A DNA stretch of 5,086 nt from Actinomycetota bacterium (lineage in GTDB: Bacteria > Actinomycetota > Humimicrobiia > Humimicrobiales > Humimicrobiaceae): positions 6,480 through 11,565 of the forward strand of contig PMCC01000043.1 of NCBI GenBank assembly GCA_003155275.1, read 5' to 3'. Position 1 is the stretch's first letter; each line of letters begins with the position of its first letter. Positions 1 to 5,086 of the stretch are shown piece after piece. Below the pieces are notes generated by a model, which was not told where the DNA came from, made no database searches, and saw nothing but the letters and a program-made list of their open reading frames with translations. Position numbers and translations under genes: made by a program.

Positions 1-102
1 ATAAATGTTCCGTCATATTTCATTCAGGTTTTCCAGGGGCTTGCCCTGATTTTAATAGTTTCCCTTTATGAAGTTAGAAACCAAAGAGCTGCAAGGAGAT
101 GA
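1..102 (+). CDS. 3' end of an RbsC-type sugar ABC transporter permease (partial)
   Basis: Frame 1 is open from the window edge to a TGA at 100-102 and encodes the last 33 residues of a protein. They begin INVPSYFIQVFQGLALILIV, a hydrophobic membrane helix, and end in a basic tail (EVRNQRAARR). This is the usual C-terminus of RbsC/XylH-type (BPD_transp_2) permeases: a short loop with a polar/proline turn, a last helix containing a QGL or NGI motif, then a positively charged cytoplasmic end. The next gene ends the same way (FWREAFNGIILIAAILID, then IRVKRR), which supports the assignment by internal comparison. The stop lies five bases before the preferred ATG of the next permease, so the two are co-transcribed and probably translationally coupled. 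The substrate cannot be inferred and the upstream part is outside the window. Confidence 0.72.
   Translation: MNVPSYFIQVFQGLALILIVSLYEVRNQRAARR
93..98 (+). promoter_or_regulatory. Ribosome binding site that fixes the start of the second permease
   Basis: AAGGAG lies inside the last codons of the upstream permease. Three in-frame ATGs follow, at 99, 102 and 108. The first touches the site directly and the second is only 3 bases away, both too close for initiation. The ATG at 108 sits 9 bases downstream, an ordinary spacing, so it is the preferred start. Confidence 0.7.
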
Positions 103-107
103 TGCAA

Positions 108-1115
108 ATGTCAGACAATGATTTAAACGTGAACAAAAAAAGCGGCTGGCAGAGGATAAATATTTTTAAATTCAATTCTATTACCCCGAGCCTTATTATA
201 GTTTTTATTATCATGTGCGCTATTTTTGGAGGCATAAACCATCAGTTTTTAAGTTTTGTCAATTTTAAAACCATAATTTCAGGACTTAGCATATATGGTA
301 TGATGGCTGCCGGCCTGTCATTCGTAGTTCTCACAGGGAACTTTGACGTATCAATCGGTTCAATAGTAGGCATATGCTCGATTGTTATGGCAATGATGTT
401 TAATATAAAAGGTGTAAACATACCCATACCGGTAATCATCCTGATTGGTATCGTTCTTGGAGCGTTTGTAGGCGCCTTGAATGGATTTTTAGTTACTGTA
501 GTAGGCATAAATTCAGTAATAACGACTCTTGGCACCCTGGCTATACTGAGAGGAATCTCACTGCTGCTGGCCAATAAACCTGCGTTGATAAACAATAAAT
601 TCTATGTTTCAATGGGAAGAGGTTTTATTGCAAAAGCAGTGCCTTACAGCTTTGTATATCTTGTTGTCATATTTATAGTGGCCTATCTTCTGTTAAGGTT
701 TACAAAATTCGGGCGGAATGTTTATCAGGTAGGATCAAATGCCAATGCAGCAAGGCTTGCCGGTATCCCGGTTAAAAGGACACAGTTCTTTGCTTTTGTG
801 GTTGCAGGTATTTCATGCGGAATAAGCGCATTCCTGATGACAAGCCAGGCGGCGTTTGCGCAGGGTGAATTCGGCACGGGATTTGAATTCACGATTTTAA
901 CCATTGTAGTTCTTGGGGGCATATCCCTTGCCGGCGGAAGGGGAACTCTTATAGGGGTTGCAGTCGGCCTGCTTATAATAAATTCTATTTCGAATGGTCT
1001 TACAATGATTGACATTCCTGTTTTCTGGAGGGAAGCTTTTAACGGTATCATATTGATTGCTGCTATTCTTATAGATTCAATAAGGGTAAAAAGAAGAGAG
1101 CTGCTGAAAGCTTAG
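108..1115 (+). CDS. RbsC-type sugar ABC transporter permease
   Basis: This is an inner-membrane permease of the RbsC/XylH/AraH family (BPD_transp_2), which forms the channel of an ABC importer for monosaccharides or related polyols. From the ATG at 108 it is 335 residues, normal for the family. A short polar N-terminus (about residues 1-24) precedes multiple hydrophobic segments. Two family signatures are visible. One is VVLTGNFDVSIGS (about 73-85), matching the usual TGGIDLSVGS region. The other is GSNANAARLAGI (209-220), the cytoplasmic loop that contacts the ATPase, followed by the GGxSLAGGRGT segment and a basic C-terminus. The ATG at 99 would add three residues but abuts the ribosome binding site. 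The gene follows directly on another permease, so the importer probably uses two different permease subunits. No ATPase or binding-protein gene lies in the window; they are probably upstream. Substrate is unknown. Confidence 0.93.
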   Translation: MSDNDLNVNKKSGWQRINIFKFNSITPSLIIVFIIMCAIFGGINHQFLSFVNFKTIISGLSIYGMMAAGLSFVVLTGNFDVSIGSIVGICSIVMAMMFNIKGVNIPIPVIILIGIVLGAFVGALNGFLVTVVGINSVITTLGTLAILRGISLLLANKPALINNKFYVSMGRGFIAKAVPYSFVYLVVIFIVAYLLLRFTKFGRNVYQVGSNANAARLAGIPVKRTQFFAFVVAGISCGISAFLMTSQAAFAQGEFGTGFEFTILTIVVLGGISLAGGRGTLIGVAVGLLIINSISNGLTMIDIPVFWREAFNGIILIAAILIDSIRVKRRELLKA

Positions 1116-1173
1116 GCAAGAGGCCCAGTCAAAATATTGTTAAAATGTTGCCTGGTTTTTAATGCTGTATTTT

Positions 1174-1188
1174 TTTATTTGAAATAAA
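1174..1188. repeat. A+T-rich perfect inverted repeat upstream of the isomerase gene
   Basis: TTTATTTGAAATAAA is a perfect palindrome around the central G at 1181, in the 104-base gap between permease and isomerase. It contains no G:C pairs and could be chance in A+T-rich DNA. A regulator site is possible but not supported by a promoter at usable spacing. No convincing terminator was found in this gap, so read-through from the permease is the simplest reading. Confidence 0.25.
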
Positions 1189-1219
1189 TTCATAAAAAAT
1201 CATAATCCGGGGGTTGGCA

Positions 1220-2635
1220 ATGGAAAAATTGAGGGTTGGTTTTGTGGCGGGTTTTATGGAAGGTTTTTCAACAAAGGGCCTTGAGTATTTTAAGAGCTAC
1301 CAGAAAGAACTTGCAAAACTTGGCGAGGCAATGGGCTTTGAACTTCATGTGATTGATACAGTAATGCAGAATTATGAGCAGGCTGTAAATATAAGGAAAG
1401 AAATAGATGCCAAAGAGCTGGATTTTGTAATGCTTTTCCATCCTTCATACATAATCGGTGATAATGTATATGAGATAATGAAATCAAGAGCAGATTTCGG
1501 CCTTTGGGCGATAGAGGAGCTTTCAGAAGAGGGGCCCATGACATTTGCATCCTTTGTAAATATTTCACAGAATATCGGTATTTCAAAACATAATTTCCCG
1601 GGGCAGCCTAAAAAGACAAAATGGTTTTTCGGAGATATGGACAGCAAGTTTTTCAAACCAAGGTTTGAAATAACAATAAAGGCGCTCCAGGCTTTAAAGG
1701 GGATGAGAAACGCAAGGGTGGCCCAGATAGGTAAACTTGCAGACGGTCATATAAACCATATGGTAAATACACGGGAGATTTACAGGACGCTTGGTGTAGA
1801 CATCACAAGGGATTATGAAGTGGAAGATATAATAGCGCTTGGAGATAAGATGCCGGCTACCCAGGTGGATGAGGTGTTTGCAAGGGTAAAGGCATCATCA
1901 AAGATAAGCAGGGTTTCTGAAGAAAAGGTAAGGGACTCTGTAAAGATGTATCTTGCAATTCAGAAGGTGGCAAAAGAAAACAATTACAGAGCTGTCGCCT
2001 TTTCCTGCTGGCCTAAGCTTATGCCTTTAAAAGAGATGGTTGGATGCCTTACAAATTCCCTTTTAAACAGCGATGGCATAGCTGCCGGATGCGAGGCTGA
2101 TGTTTTGGGCACAATATCCATGATAGTGTTGCAGGATCTTACAAAAGAAGTCGTGGCAATTATGGACCTTGCAAAGTTTGATGAACGGGATGATTCATTG
2201 CTGTTATGGCACTGCGGCTCAGCCCCTTTTGAAATGGCAAATGAGCGAGGCGTTATATGTGAAAAGCATTATTTTGCAGATTATGCGGAAAGCGTAAAAA
2301 ACTGTGGGCCTATAACTGACTTGATATTTAAAAAAAGTGATGTTACGGTATTCAGGCTTTCTGGTGAAGGGGACAAGTTCTATTACTTTACAGGCAGGTT
2401 TTATGATCCTGCAAAGACCTCTTTCAGCGGCAGCCGCGGTTGGGTAAATGGCTTAAAGTTTTATGATAAACCGATAAAGACATGGGACCTTGCAAATACT
2501 TTTCTTACAAACGGCCTTCCTCACCATTTTCCTATGGTCATGAGAAATGTGGCCCCATACATTGAAGAGTTTGCATACTGGGCAGGACTTTCAAAGGTCA
2601 GAAGGTATGATTACAAAGATTACCTTTATGTTTAG
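1220..2635 (+). CDS. L-fucose/L-arabinose isomerase-like protein
   Basis: This is a cytoplasmic protein of the FucI/AraA-fold family (COG2407-type). Known members interconvert aldoses and ketoses with a divalent metal, usually manganese; relatives include FucI, AraA and some sulfosugar isomerases. From the ATG at 1220 it has 471 residues, typical of the shorter members. The N-terminus (KLRVGFVAGFMEGF) and the following Rossmann-like segment fit the family's first domain. Likely metal-site elements are E292 in GCEADVLG, an acidic residue near D316 in MDLAKFD, the WHCGSAP motif (330-336), and H435/H436 in LPHHFP near the C-terminus. These assignments come from recalled family patterns, not an alignment. 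A TTG start at 1214 would add two residues, but the ATG has a G-run (1209-1213) six bases upstream as its probable ribosome binding site. It sits between a sugar permease and a creatininase homologue, consistent with acting on the imported substrate. The exact sugar is unknown. Confidence 0.85.
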   Translation: MEKLRVGFVAGFMEGFSTKGLEYFKSYQKELAKLGEAMGFELHVIDTVMQNYEQAVNIRKEIDAKELDFVMLFHPSYIIGDNVYEIMKSRADFGLWAIEELSEEGPMTFASFVNISQNIGISKHNFPGQPKKTKWFFGDMDSKFFKPRFEITIKALQALKGMRNARVAQIGKLADGHINHMVNTREIYRTLGVDITRDYEVEDIIALGDKMPATQVDEVFARVKASSKISRVSEEKVRDSVKMYLAIQKVAKENNYRAVAFSCWPKLMPLKEMVGCLTNSLLNSDGIAAGCEADVLGTISMIVLQDLTKEVVAIMDLAKFDERDDSLLLWHCGSAPFEMANERGVICEKHYFADYAESVKNCGPITDLIFKKSDVTVFRLSGEGDKFYYFTGRFYDPAKTSFSGSRGWVNGLKFYDKPIKTWDLANTFLTNGLPHHFPMVMRNVAPYIEEFAYWAGLSKVRRYDYKDYLYV

Positions 2636-2666
2636 AAATTGTTACCAGTCTGTTTTATTTTATAAA

Positions 2667-2672
2667 AGAGGT
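2667..2672 (+). promoter_or_regulatory. Ribosome binding site of the creatininase-family gene
   Basis: AGAGGT lies 11 bases before the ATG at 2684, slightly long spacing but the only purine-rich match in the 48-base gap. No promoter or terminator is evident here, so this gene is probably co-transcribed with the isomerase gene. Confidence 0.5.
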
Positions 2673-2683
2673 AATTAAAAAAT

Positions 2684-3520
2684 ATGAAAATCAAATTTGA
2701 ACAAATGCGCTCACCCGAGGTTGCTGAGTTTGCGGCAGGAGGCGGTATGGTAATTATCCCTATCGGCGCATGTGAAGAACATGGCCGGCATTTACCGGTT
2801 ATTACTGACACTCAAATGGCATATAGCGCCGCAATTGATGCTGCAAAAAAACTTTCAGGAAAAATACCTGTCTCGGTCCTTCCTGCCGTTTGGTTTGGCT
2901 ATACTGTTGCCATGCTGAAAAACTGGGCAGGCACTATCACAATTAAGCCCAAAGTTTTAATCGATCTTCTGTCCAATATTTGCCAATCGCTGATAGACAT
3001 GGGGATAGATAAAATTCTTTTTGTAAACGGCCATGGAAATAATCCCGGAGTTCTAGACGTGGTGGTTCGCTCCGCAGGGGATGACTTTAAGGTATTCCCT
3101 GGAGTGGTTAATATTTATGACTGTTGGGAAAAGGAATATATAATCCAAAACCGGAAATCAAAACCCGGCGGAATAGGCCACGCCTGCGAGATTGAGACAA
3201 GTGTGATGCTGTATCTGACAGACGGACAGAACCTTGTTGACATGTCAGTTGCCGACGATACCGATATTATGAAAAGTGATTTAAAAAACTGTCCTGTAGA
3301 TTGGGGGATAACAGGGAAAAAAAGATTATACCTTTCTACATGGTATCTTGAAAACAGTACTTATGGCGGGGCAGGGGATCCCACTAATGCAACGAAAGAA
3401 TTTGGTGAAGCAATACATAAGATGACTGTCAACGGCCTTTGCGGCGTTATAGAGGAGTTCTATGAGGTCCAGACAAAGCTTAAAGGCAGGAAGCTTAATC
3501 GTAGTTGTGACAAGTTTTAG
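2684..3520 (+). CDS. Creatininase-family metal-dependent hydrolase
   Basis: This 278-residue protein is of normal length for the creatininase (CrnA/ArfB/MftE) family of two-metal hydrolases, which open cyclic amides or cleave amide and related bonds. No signal peptide is visible, so it is cytoplasmic. Motifs appear in family order: PIGACEEHGRHLPVITDT (26-43), with E31, H33 and D42 as probable metal ligands; VNGHGNN (114-120), with H117; and GHACEIETSVML (165-176), with H166 and E169/E171. Two places differ from the common pattern. The usual EHxxFPGT stretch reads MLKNWAGT here (77-84), and the usual HAGExET reads HACEIET with Cys168. The core ligands are kept, so the protein is probably active, perhaps on a different substrate. 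It is the third gene of the catabolic run and may cleave an amide, lactone or cyclic intermediate. That role is inferred, since the family is chemically broad. Confidence 0.88.
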   Translation: MKIKFEQMRSPEVAEFAAGGGMVIIPIGACEEHGRHLPVITDTQMAYSAAIDAAKKLSGKIPVSVLPAVWFGYTVAMLKNWAGTITIKPKVLIDLLSNICQSLIDMGIDKILFVNGHGNNPGVLDVVVRSAGDDFKVFPGVVNIYDCWEKEYIIQNRKSKPGGIGHACEIETSVMLYLTDGQNLVDMSVADDTDIMKSDLKNCPVDWGITGKKRLYLSTWYLENSTYGGAGDPTNATKEFGEAIHKMTVNGLCGVIEEFYEVQTKLKGRKLNRSCDKF

Positions 3521-3630
3521 AAATTAAGCGATTAAAAACTTCAGGTCTTAAAGGTTTTGATGTTTTAAAATAGGTCGGATGATTACTTTGGTATTATTAT
3601 AGTCCATAGGAAAAAGAATTAAAAACCTGA

Positions 3631-3659
3631 TTGACAGAAAAACGTTTTCCTGTTATATG
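3631..3659 (+). promoter_or_regulatory. Strong sigma-70/sigma-A-type promoter for the URO-D-family gene
   Basis: A perfect -35 box TTGACA (3631-3636) is followed after exactly 17 bases by TATATG (3654-3659), a 4/6 match to TATAAT. A TG one base upstream of the -10 (3651-3652) makes it an extended -10. Transcription would start near 3666, leaving a leader of about 70 bases before the ATG at 3738. It is the best promoter candidate in the window. It implies that the URO-D gene and what follows form a separate transcription unit from the permease-isomerase-creatininase genes. Confidence 0.72.
3634..3653. promoter_or_regulatory. Probable LacI-family operator inside the promoter
   Basis: The 20-bp sequence ACAGAAAAACGTTTTCCTGT is an inverted repeat centred on the CG at 3643/3644, with nine of ten pairs matching (only A3638/C3649 fails). 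The core AAAACGTTTT (3639-3648) is perfectly symmetric. An even palindrome with a central CG and A/T-rich arms is the usual form of LacI/GalR-family operators. It fills the spacer between -35 and -10, so a bound repressor would block RNA polymerase. It fits the CcpA cre consensus poorly at the outer T, G and A positions, so a local sugar-responsive regulator is more likely than general catabolite control. The regulator gene is not in the window. Confidence 0.6.
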
Positions 3660-3721
3660 TATTTATGATTATTAGACGTTTTGTATTTATTTTTTGTTAT
3701 TTTCATATCGTTTTATTACTT

Positions 3722-3730
3722 AAAGGAGGT
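3722..3730 (+). promoter_or_regulatory. Near-perfect Shine-Dalgarno site of the URO-D-family gene
   Basis: AAAGGAGGT, complementary to the 16S rRNA 3' end, lies 7 bases before the ATG at 3738. It confirms that start and suggests high translation. It is the strongest such site in the window. Confidence 0.85.
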
Positions 3731-3737
3731 TTAAAAA

Positions 3738-4841
3738 ATGGTAAATTCAAAAACAATAGAACCTTTCAAGGGCGGGCCCGACAAGGAAAGGCTGCTTGCT
3801 GCTTTCAGGAGAAAACCCGTCGACAGGGTACCAAATTTTGAGATTTTATATGAAGATCAGCATGTTGAAAAACTGCTTGGCAGGTATGCAGGCAACACAT
3901 TATCATATGGCGGGGACCCCGCAAAAGGGGCAGATGCTGAACAGGGACGGCCCATGTATCCAGACGATTATATTGAATTGTGCGAACTCATAGGCCAGGA
4001 CGCTATTATGTTTGATGGCGGCCTTTGGACACCTTTTAAAAGAAAAGACGAAAACGGCAATCTTATACCCGCATATAACAGGGCATGCAAAAGCAGGAAG
4101 GATTTTGAAGCTTTGGTGCTTGACAGCGATGCAACTATTGCAAGCACAGTTGGCTATGTAAAAGAATACAAGGATGCAGTAAAAAGAAGAAATTCTAAAA
4201 TAGGCATAAGCGCAATATACGGGTGCCTTCTCCAAACCCCATATGAGTTTGTAGTCGGCATGAATGATTTTATGATGATGGTATATGAAGACAGGGAGCT
4301 AATAGAGGAAATGCTTGAGATTTCCTGTGTGCATTTTGTAAAGATGACCAAAGCGCTTGTTGCGGCTGGAGTGGATTTTGTATTTCCTGCCGATGATGTG
4401 GCATTTAAGACGGGCCTTTTTATACCACCAAAACTTTTTAAGGAAATATGGGTTAAAAGAATGGCACGTATATTTGAGCCTGCTGTAAATGCGGGAATTC
4501 CGATTATGTTTCACTCAGACGGCAGAATAGATGATATCGTCGAAGACTTAATAGAGATGGGGCTAAACTGCCTTAACCCGCTGGATCCTTATGGTATTGA
4601 TTATAGGGTGTACAAGAAAAAGTACGGCAGCAGGCTGTGCCTGTCCGGAAATGTCGATATAGAGTTTCCTCTTTCCAAAGGCACTCCTGAAGATGTAGAT
4701 GCAGACGTCAAGGCTCATATGGAAGTCTTAAAACCGGGCGGAGGCTATGTTGCAACAGTCTCGCATTCTGTTGTCAATTACATTCCACATGAAAATGTGA
4801 TTGCATATATAAACGCTGTCCATAAATATGGCCAGTATTGA
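3738..4841 (+). CDS. Uroporphyrinogen-decarboxylase-family protein, corrinoid methyltransferase type
   Basis: This 367-residue soluble protein belongs to the URO-D superfamily, which includes haem-pathway HemE and the MtaA/MtbA/CmuA-type methyltransferases that move methyl groups between substrates, corrinoid proteins and thiols or folates. It has the family start KERLLAAFRRKPVDRVPNFE (16-35), the FHSDGRIDDIVEDL segment (258-271), NPLDP (280-284), GNVD (304-307) and a C-terminal GGGYVATVSH (334-343). It is unlikely to be HemE: the haem enzyme's N-terminal substrate-binding arginine motif is not seen and the neighbours are sugar genes. In MtaA-type proteins zinc is held by His-x-Cys plus a distal Cys. 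Here the first pair is H259-S-D261 and the distal position reads as Ser/His (S342, H343), so metal binding would differ. It has its own regulated promoter and a probable corrinoid-protein gene downstream. Substrate unknown; methyl-group removal is inferred. Confidence 0.82.
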   Translation: MVNSKTIEPFKGGPDKERLLAAFRRKPVDRVPNFEILYEDQHVEKLLGRYAGNTLSYGGDPAKGADAEQGRPMYPDDYIELCELIGQDAIMFDGGLWTPFKRKDENGNLIPAYNRACKSRKDFEALVLDSDATIASTVGYVKEYKDAVKRRNSKIGISAIYGCLLQTPYEFVVGMNDFMMMVYEDRELIEEMLEISCVHFVKMTKALVAAGVDFVFPADDVAFKTGLFIPPKLFKEIWVKRMARIFEPAVNAGIPIMFHSDGRIDDIVEDLIEMGLNCLNPLDPYGIDYRVYKKKYGSRLCLSGNVDIEFPLSKGTPEDVDADVKAHMEVLKPGGGYVATVSHSVVNYIPHENVIAYINAVHKYGQY

Positions 4842-5054
4842 TTTTTTATACCGGGTGCTGCTGGTTCACAAGCCTTAAGGCGCATTCCCGCCATAATGGG
4901 GCATACGTAAAGAGGCGCAAAGACTGCTTAGTCAGTACTAGAAGTATTTTAAATTATATTTGAAATTTTTTTCTAAAATTTAATAAAGTTAAAAAAACTA
5001 AAAAAATATTTAGCAACATTTAATAATTTTATTTTAAAGAAAGGACACATATAA
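4842..5054. other. Intergenic region with a hairpin-rich first half and an A+T-rich second half
   Basis: This 213-base gap has two parts. The first (about 4850-4940) is clearly richer in G+C. It holds the perfect palindrome GCCTTAAGGC (4872-4881), the small hairpin GACT-gctt-AGTC (4922-4933) and a 7-base direct repeat AGGCGCA (4878-4884 and 4913-4919). The second (about 4945-5040) is almost all A and T. It includes a weak promoter-like pair, TTGAAA (4960-4965) and TAAAGT (4984-4989), with 18-base spacing. The layout could be a leader RNA, a processed spacer within one transcript, or a terminator region followed by a new promoter. I could not match it to a known riboswitch class. Confidence 0.4.
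5039..5045 (+). promoter_or_regulatory. Ribosome binding site of the last, partial gene
   Basis: GAAAGGA lies 9 bases before the ATG at 5055. The good match and spacing, after a long A+T-rich non-coding stretch, are the main reason to accept a gene start here. Confidence 0.65.
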
Positions 5055-5086
5055 ATGTCATCACTATCAGACATTCATGATGCAGT
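5055..5086 (+). CDS. 5' end of a gene, possibly a corrinoid (B12-binding) protein (partial)
   Basis: The reading frame from the ATG at 5055 is open to the window edge and gives MSSLSDIHDA, with a further partial codon GT- (valine). It has a good ribosome binding site. A short Met-Ser start followed by a Leu-x-x-Ile-x-x-Ala-Val helix is typical of the small two-domain corrinoid proteins (MtaC/MtbC-like, with a helical cap then a B12-binding domain) that are often encoded beside URO-D-type methyltransferases. Ten residues cannot prove this. Another methyltransferase subunit or an unrelated enzyme remains possible. That a gene starts here is fairly sure; its function is a context-based guess. 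Confidence 0.5.
   Translation, partial: MSSLSDIHDA

Noticed and set aside
1114..1160. AGGCAA ... TTGCCT inverted repeat followed by GG and five T's after the permease gene
   Set aside because: The stem is only six pairs with a 28-base loop and no supporting inner helix, so it is too weak to call a terminator.
1201..1206. CATAAT as a -10 box with TTGAAA at 1179-1184
   Set aside because: The transcript would start at or within the ribosome binding site of the isomerase gene, leaving no room for a leader.
3493..3535. GCTTAAT/ATTAAGC and TTAATCG/CGATTAA pairings around the creatininase stop
   Set aside because: These are alternative A+T-rich stems with long loops and no T tract; chance is as likely as function.
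3636..3651. CcpA cre site in the URO-D promoter
   Set aside because: The central AACG fits, but the outer T, G and A consensus positions do not match; a dedicated LacI-family operator explains the symmetry better.
3738..4841. Haem-pathway uroporphyrinogen decarboxylase HemE
   Set aside because: The N-terminal substrate-binding arginine motif of HemE is not seen, and the sugar-gene setting and methyltransferase-like segments favour the MtaA/CmuA-type branch.
4822..4847. Imperfect hairpin over the URO-D stop codon followed by six T's
   Set aside because: The stem contains only A:T pairs and one mismatch; it would be too unstable to act as an intrinsic terminator.
4842..4945. Cobalamin or cyclic-di-GMP (GEMM) riboswitch before the last gene
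   Set aside because: A GCGCAAAG followed by a small hairpin recalls the GEMM core, but the other conserved parts (the AGGGCAAACC-like and GGGTTRCCG-like segments) are missing, and no cobalamin-riboswitch box was seen.
4844..4966. Open reading frame of about 40 codons on the + strand in the spacer
   Set aside because: It has no plausible start codon or ribosome binding site and its translation resembles no protein I know.

Overview
The window reads as part of a carbohydrate-use locus from an anaerobic, low-to-medium GC bacterium, most likely a Firmicute of the Clostridia type. The reasons are base composition (roughly 40% GC by eye, with A+T-rich intergenic stretches), frequent ATA and AGG/AGA codons, strong Shine-Dalgarno sites and the gene families present. 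The assignment is an inference from style; no taxonomic marker is present.

All genes lie on the + strand. Positions 1-102 are the 3' end of an RbsC-type sugar ABC permease. A second, complete RbsC-type permease follows (108-1115), then an L-fucose/L-arabinose isomerase-like protein (1220-2635) and a creatininase-family metallohydrolase (2684-3520). A 217-base gap (3521-3737) carries a strong promoter whose -35/-10 spacer is filled by a near-perfect 20-bp palindrome, which looks like a LacI-family operator. It drives a uroporphyrinogen-decarboxylase-family (URO-D) protein of the corrinoid methyltransferase type (3738-4841). A second gap (4842-5054) has a GC-richer, hairpin-containing first half and a very A+T-rich second half. 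The window ends 32 bases into another gene (from 5055), whose first ten residues resemble the start of a methyltransferase-associated corrinoid protein, though this is too short to be sure.

Taken together, a sugar-type importer brings in a polyol or sugar-like substrate, and an aldose-ketose isomerase-like enzyme and an amide/lactone-type metallohydrolase process it. A URO-D-family protein, possibly with a corrinoid partner, may handle a methyl group. The most interesting reading is a pathway for an O-methylated (or otherwise methylated) sugar or cyclitol, with corrinoid-dependent demethylation under sugar-responsive control. That reading is inference. The substrate cannot be read from the sequence, and the corrinoid step depends on a gene that is almost entirely outside the window.
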